35,365 bases of DNA from NCBI GenBank assembly GCA_023401595.1, contig JAEXDQ010000027.1, forward strand, positions 1 to 35,365. The letters run 5' to 3'. The notes under the pieces were generated by a model. It saw only the letters and a list, made by a program, of their open reading frames with translations, did not search any database and was not told the origin of the DNA. The stretch's first letter is position 1, and each line of letters begins with the position of its first letter. Positions 33,056 through 35,365 of this stretch are shown here, piece after piece. A program made the translations under genes and the position numbers. The stretch comes from Spirochaetota bacterium (lineage in GTDB: Bacteria > Spirochaetota > Spirochaetia > Sphaerochaetales > Sphaerochaetaceae).

Positions 33056-33981
33056 CAGAAAAAGGTCCCTCCCAACCGTTTTGGAATCAATAGACCGCCA
33101 GGAACCGTTGAAGGCACGGCAGCCGGTTCGGTTTGCTGTATCAGTTTCGAGGAAAACATTCTGTCCAGGTCCTCATAGGTGAAAACCGCGGCGTTCTGCT
33201 CCACGAATTCACAACAATACTCTTGGCGGTACTGAAGGATGCCCATCGACTGGAGGTGTTCTTCCTGCTCCTCTAAATTGAAATGCCGCGGCGAATAATA
33301 TGCCCGGATATTCCGGGCAGCACATGCCGTCCTGAACTCATCTTCGGGCATGGCTGGCTTCAAGTGCCACTGGTCCACCGGATCGGTATCATATGGAGCC
33401 CTCACCTCTACTTTGGTCCAGACGTCCGTCTGATTCGTCCAGGATTCATAAAAAAAGCCTTCTCGACCAAAAGGTGTTGATATGAGCAACAGATTGCATT
33501 CGCTGTTGTCGGTCAGCATGGGACGGACACCTGATTTGTAAACGACGTCTGGGATACGACTGGCTTCGTCCATGATGATTGTCCTGGGCTTGGAATATCC
33601 ACGAGCGCTCCGGTCGGTTGCCACAACGACAAGAATTCGACTGCCGTTCGCTAGCTGAATGAGACCGTCGGATTTCCTGATGATTTTGGGATACCGCCTG
33701 TCATGGGAGATGAAATCGTAGACCTTGATCATGTCCTCGACGCTCTGGGCTTCCGTAGGGGCAATGATGATATTCAGGCTCTTGGGTACGAATCTTGCGG
33801 TATGGCAGGGTATGGTGCTGACCATAGTCGATTTGCCGGACTGCCGGGCCCCGTTAATTATCTTTCGCCGTGACGTGGAACGAATTACATCGTCCTGCCA
33901 TACAAAAGGATCAAAACCAATCCGGCGAAGATATGTCGGTATGTCCAACCCACAAGCGAAGTCGCAAAAATCATACCTCAT
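33055..33981 (-). CDS. Large terminase, ATPase domain (separate reading frame)
   Basis: 308 residues from ATG 33981, with GAGG 6 nt upstream, overlapping the small terminase end by 11 nt. TerL packaging motor: Walker A GARQSGKS (44-51), Walker B TIIMDEA with D138/E139, coupling motif LLLISTPFG, and the ATPase-domain end FTYEDLDRMF. A longer frame reaches back to 34032 but would lie within the small terminase gene. The stop TGA falls just where a normal TerL continues into the nuclease domain, which is encoded next in another frame. Confidence 0.9.
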   Translation of the reverse strand: MRYDFCDFACGLDIPTYLRRIGFDPFVWQDDVIRSTSRRKIINGARQSGKSTMVSTIPCHTARFVPKSLNIIIAPTEAQSVEDMIKVYDFISHDRRYPKIIRKSDGLIQLANGSRILVVVATDRSARGYSKPRTIIMDEASRIPDVVYKSGVRPMLTDNSECNLLLISTPFGREGFFYESWTNQTDVWTKVEVRAPYDTDPVDQWHLKPAMPEDEFRTACAARNIRAYYSPRHFNLEEQEEHLQSMGILQYRQEYCCEFVEQNAAVFTYEDLDRMFSSKLIQQTEPAAVPSTVPGGLLIPKRLGGTFF

Positions 33982-34624
33982 CCCCTGCCTCACTTTCCAT
34001 CTCCGGTACCAGGGCTGCGGCCAGCGCAACAAGGGCTTCGGGCCAAGGGGCCAGAGCCTTCCTGGCTATGTCAAGGATGTCTTCCAGCGATCCGGAAACG
34101 ACGTTCACGGTGGTGCTTGTAATCATCCCCTTGGCCTTTGCCAGCAATTCCAGTTGCTTATTGAGTACCTCGGCGGTTTTTAGCATGGTATGACGGGGGT
34201 CGGCGAGTAGGAGGTTGACCGAAATCACATCGACGCCGGTCTTGTCCAGCAGATCGCACAACTTCGCCTTCCGGCGAGTGCGTTTTCCCCCTTGTTCATC
34301 ATCGTAGATGACCATGACTTCGCTAGACCGGGGACAGCCACTGAACTTGGTGGGATCGTCAGGGTCGCTCATCCATTCGGAAACGCTTTGATAGAGCCTG
34401 TCCGTCCGTTCCAGATATTCATTGATTCTGTCGATCAGGCCGTCCACGGTTTCCAGCTGAGCAACCCTCATGATTGACGGGAGGTAGTTCCTTCGGTATC
34501 TCCCTACGCACAAAGCCGATAAATCGTAATCTTTCGCAATAGCGTTATCGGCGATGCCAGCTATAATCAACTTGTCAATCTCTTTCCGCTTGGGGTGTTG
34601 GAGGATTTTGTATACGTTCGCCAT
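33971..34624 (-). CDS. Small terminase-like protein
   Basis: 217 residues from ATG 34624 (GGAGG 10 nt upstream, immediately after the previous stop TAA). The N-terminal region KRKEIDKLIIAGIADNAIAK DYDLS looks like a helix-turn-helix DNA binder. The centre is helical (VDGLIDRINEYLERTDRLYQ), and the C-terminal part resembles an oligomerisation segment (LLAKAKGMITSTTVNVVSGS...). Position just before the TerL ATPase and overall design suit a TerS that recognises the packaging site. Sequence similarity to a specific TerS family is not certain. Confidence 0.7.
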   Translation of the reverse strand: MANVYKILQHPKRKEIDKLIIAGIADNAIAKDYDLSALCVGRYRRNYLPSIMRVAQLETVDGLIDRINEYLERTDRLYQSVSEWMSDPDDPTKFSGCPRSSEVMVIYDDEQGGKRTRRKAKLCDLLDKTGVDVISVNLLLADPRHTMLKTAEVLNKQLELLAKAKGMITSTTVNVVSGSLEDILDIARKALAPWPEALVALAAALVPEMESEAGDEV

Positions 34625-34625
34625 A

Positions 34626-34856
34626 TTAGAGGGGCCTCCATGCCTTGCACGCATCAATGAGATGGAAATACTCCGTGAAACGGATGCTCGTCAGCGGCAG
34701 ACCTGCGAATGTAAGGCGGTATCCCCCCTTCTCGTAAAGAATCTGCGCCATGACCTTTTTGTTGTTCCAGACCACCGGATACCTGTCCTTGGACAACGCC
34801 CGGTGCGTCCTGCTGTTTTCTGCCGCCCGGATGGGACTTTCGTAATACATGTCCAT
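34626..34856 (-). CDS. Small phage protein, unknown function
   Basis: 76 residues (MDMYYESPIRAAENSRTHRA..., HLIDACKAWRPL) starting at ATG 34856 with GGAGG 7 nt upstream. A longer frame to 34889 lacks a site. Basic; beta-alpha pattern likely. No family recognised. Placed between a 100-residue gene and the small terminase, separated from the latter by one base. Confidence 0.7.
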   Translation of the reverse strand: MDMYYESPIRAAENSRTHRALSKDRYPVVWNNKKVMAQILYEKGGYRLTFAGLPLTSIRFTEYFHLIDACKAWRPL

Positions 34857-34882
34857 ATAATCACCTCCAAACTTGCCATATA

Positions 34883-35185
34883 TCAACAAGTGCCGTTACT
34901 CTCTGCCGTGACAGCCTCCAAAACATCAATTATCAGCTGTGGTGTTTTCCGGGACTTGGTGGGATTGCCGACCATTTCGTAGCGATAAGGAGAGTCTGCT
35001 GGCGTATCGAATGTGATATTCACATCGTCCTCCCAATACAGTGGATAGCCGGTCGCTACCAGACATTTAAGCGTGTCGTATCCAATTGAGTGGGCACGGG
35101 CACATTCGGAAATTCCATCCCATTGCCGATAGAACTCACCGTCATGGTATTCGTTGATAGGCACATCAGGAGTGTGGTCGGTCAT
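34883..35185 (-). CDS. Small phage protein, unknown function
   Basis: 100 residues from ATG 35185 (GGAGG 7 nt upstream, inside the end of the helicase-loader gene; overlap 20 nt). Acidic N-terminus (TDHTPDVPINEYHDGEFYRQ), then a stretch resembling a small winged-helix or excisionase-like core (ISECARAHSIGYDTLKCLVA TGYPLYW) and a helical C-terminus ending SNGTC. The DNA-binding idea is tentative. Its last codons contain the 14-bp gene-end repeat. Confidence 0.65.
   Translation of the reverse strand: MTDHTPDVPINEYHDGEFYRQWDGISECARAHSIGYDTLKCLVATGYPLYWEDDVNITFDTPADSPYRYEMVGNPTKSRKTPQLIIDVLEAVTAESNGTC
34890..34903 (-). repeat. Gene-end repeat, copy C
   Basis: Minus-strand GAGAGTAACGGCAC within the last codons of the 100-residue gene, identical over 14 bases to the copy at 8549-8562. 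Confidence 0.6.
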
Positions 35186-35365
35186 TCTTGCGCCTCCAGT
35201 CATCACCGACGAGCGCGAAAGTCGCGCCACGTTCGACTAGGCGTGACCTGATCTTGTCGGACAGGTGGGCCTTGTATGCGTCGGCCGTCGCGTTGCTGAT
35301 CAGGACCGTCCCCTTGTGCCTGGTGATGCGGTCGTCGATCAAATCCTCCATTATGGTCTGTTCAT
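35166..35365 (-). CDS. DnaC/IstB-like helicase loader (C-terminal part, cut by window edge)
   Basis: The visible frame runs open to the window edge (EQTIMEDLIDDRITRHKG..., LVERGATFALVGDDWRRKND). LIDDRITRHKGTVLISNATA followed by LSDKIRSRLVERGATFALVG follows the C-terminal half of AAA+ helicase loaders: sensor I in TVLISN, then the conserved IxSRL/arginine-finger region and a hydrophobic strand. An ATG at 35351 is internal rather than the true start. It indicates that replication genes lie to the right and the prophage continues. Confidence 0.65.
   Translation of the reverse strand, partial: EQTIMEDLIDDRITRHKGTVLISNATADAYKAHLSDKIRSRLVERGATFALVGDDWRRKNDRPHS

Noticed and set aside
1..35365. CRISPR array, insertion sequences or rRNA genes
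   Set aside because: No regularly spaced repeats, transposase motifs or rRNA segments were seen.

Overview
The window is a bacterial chromosome segment (host genes at about 1-5470) followed by most of the structural half of a tailed-phage genome integrated next to a tRNA-Leu gene (about 5500 to beyond 35365). Host genes and phage genes both have clear Shine-Dalgarno sites. The substrate-binding protein at the left edge has a signal peptide running into AQGGAEE, a style I associate with Sphaerochaeta/Treponema-like spirochaetes. That assignment is inference only.

Host part. A truncated TctC-type solute-binding protein (minus strand) sits behind a promoter flanked by two LacI-type palindromes. 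It is followed by a LacI-family regulator, an AraC-family regulator and, divergently, an IlvD/Edd-family dehydratase. This looks like a carboxylate or sugar-acid uptake and catabolism locus. tRNA-Leu(CAG) follows, with its own promoter and a strong terminator.

Phage part. A tyrosine integrase (plus strand) abuts the tRNA, so this is the attL side. Everything else runs on the minus strand. Read right to left it is a podovirus late operon: DnaC-like helicase loader (cut by the window edge), two small genes, small terminase, a large terminase split into ATPase and nuclease reading frames, portal, Bbp19-like protein, scaffold, a 59-residue gene, major capsid protein, Bbp16-like cement candidate, tail adaptor, tail nozzle, two internal virion proteins, a 2826-residue polyvalent ejection protein, a T7-gp17-like fibre and two small tail genes. 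The operon ends in a complete diversity-generating retroelement (DGR) and then membrane proteins that could be the lysis cassette. No endolysin, repressor or attR is visible, so the prophage continues to the right of the window.

Central observation. The DGR has the gene order of Bordetella phage BPP-1: target with variable repeat (VR), avd, template repeat (TR), reverse transcriptase. TR (9732-9844) and VR (10268-10380) are collinear over 113 bp with 10 mismatches, and all 10 fall on adenines of the sense-strand TR. Six of nine Asn codons in TR have become Gly, Tyr, Asp, Tyr, Val and Val in the C-terminus of the target protein. This is direct evidence of adenine-directed mutagenic retrohoming that would retarget the phage receptor-binding protein. 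The head and tail genes also resemble the BPP-1 layout.

Other points of interest: a giant polyvalent protein with a zincin motif, two ADP-ribosyltransferase-like modules and recurring LFQ linkers; the large terminase broken exactly between its two domains with a one-base overlap; overlapping reading frames in the putative lysis region; and a 14-17 bp sequence repeated at three gene ends.
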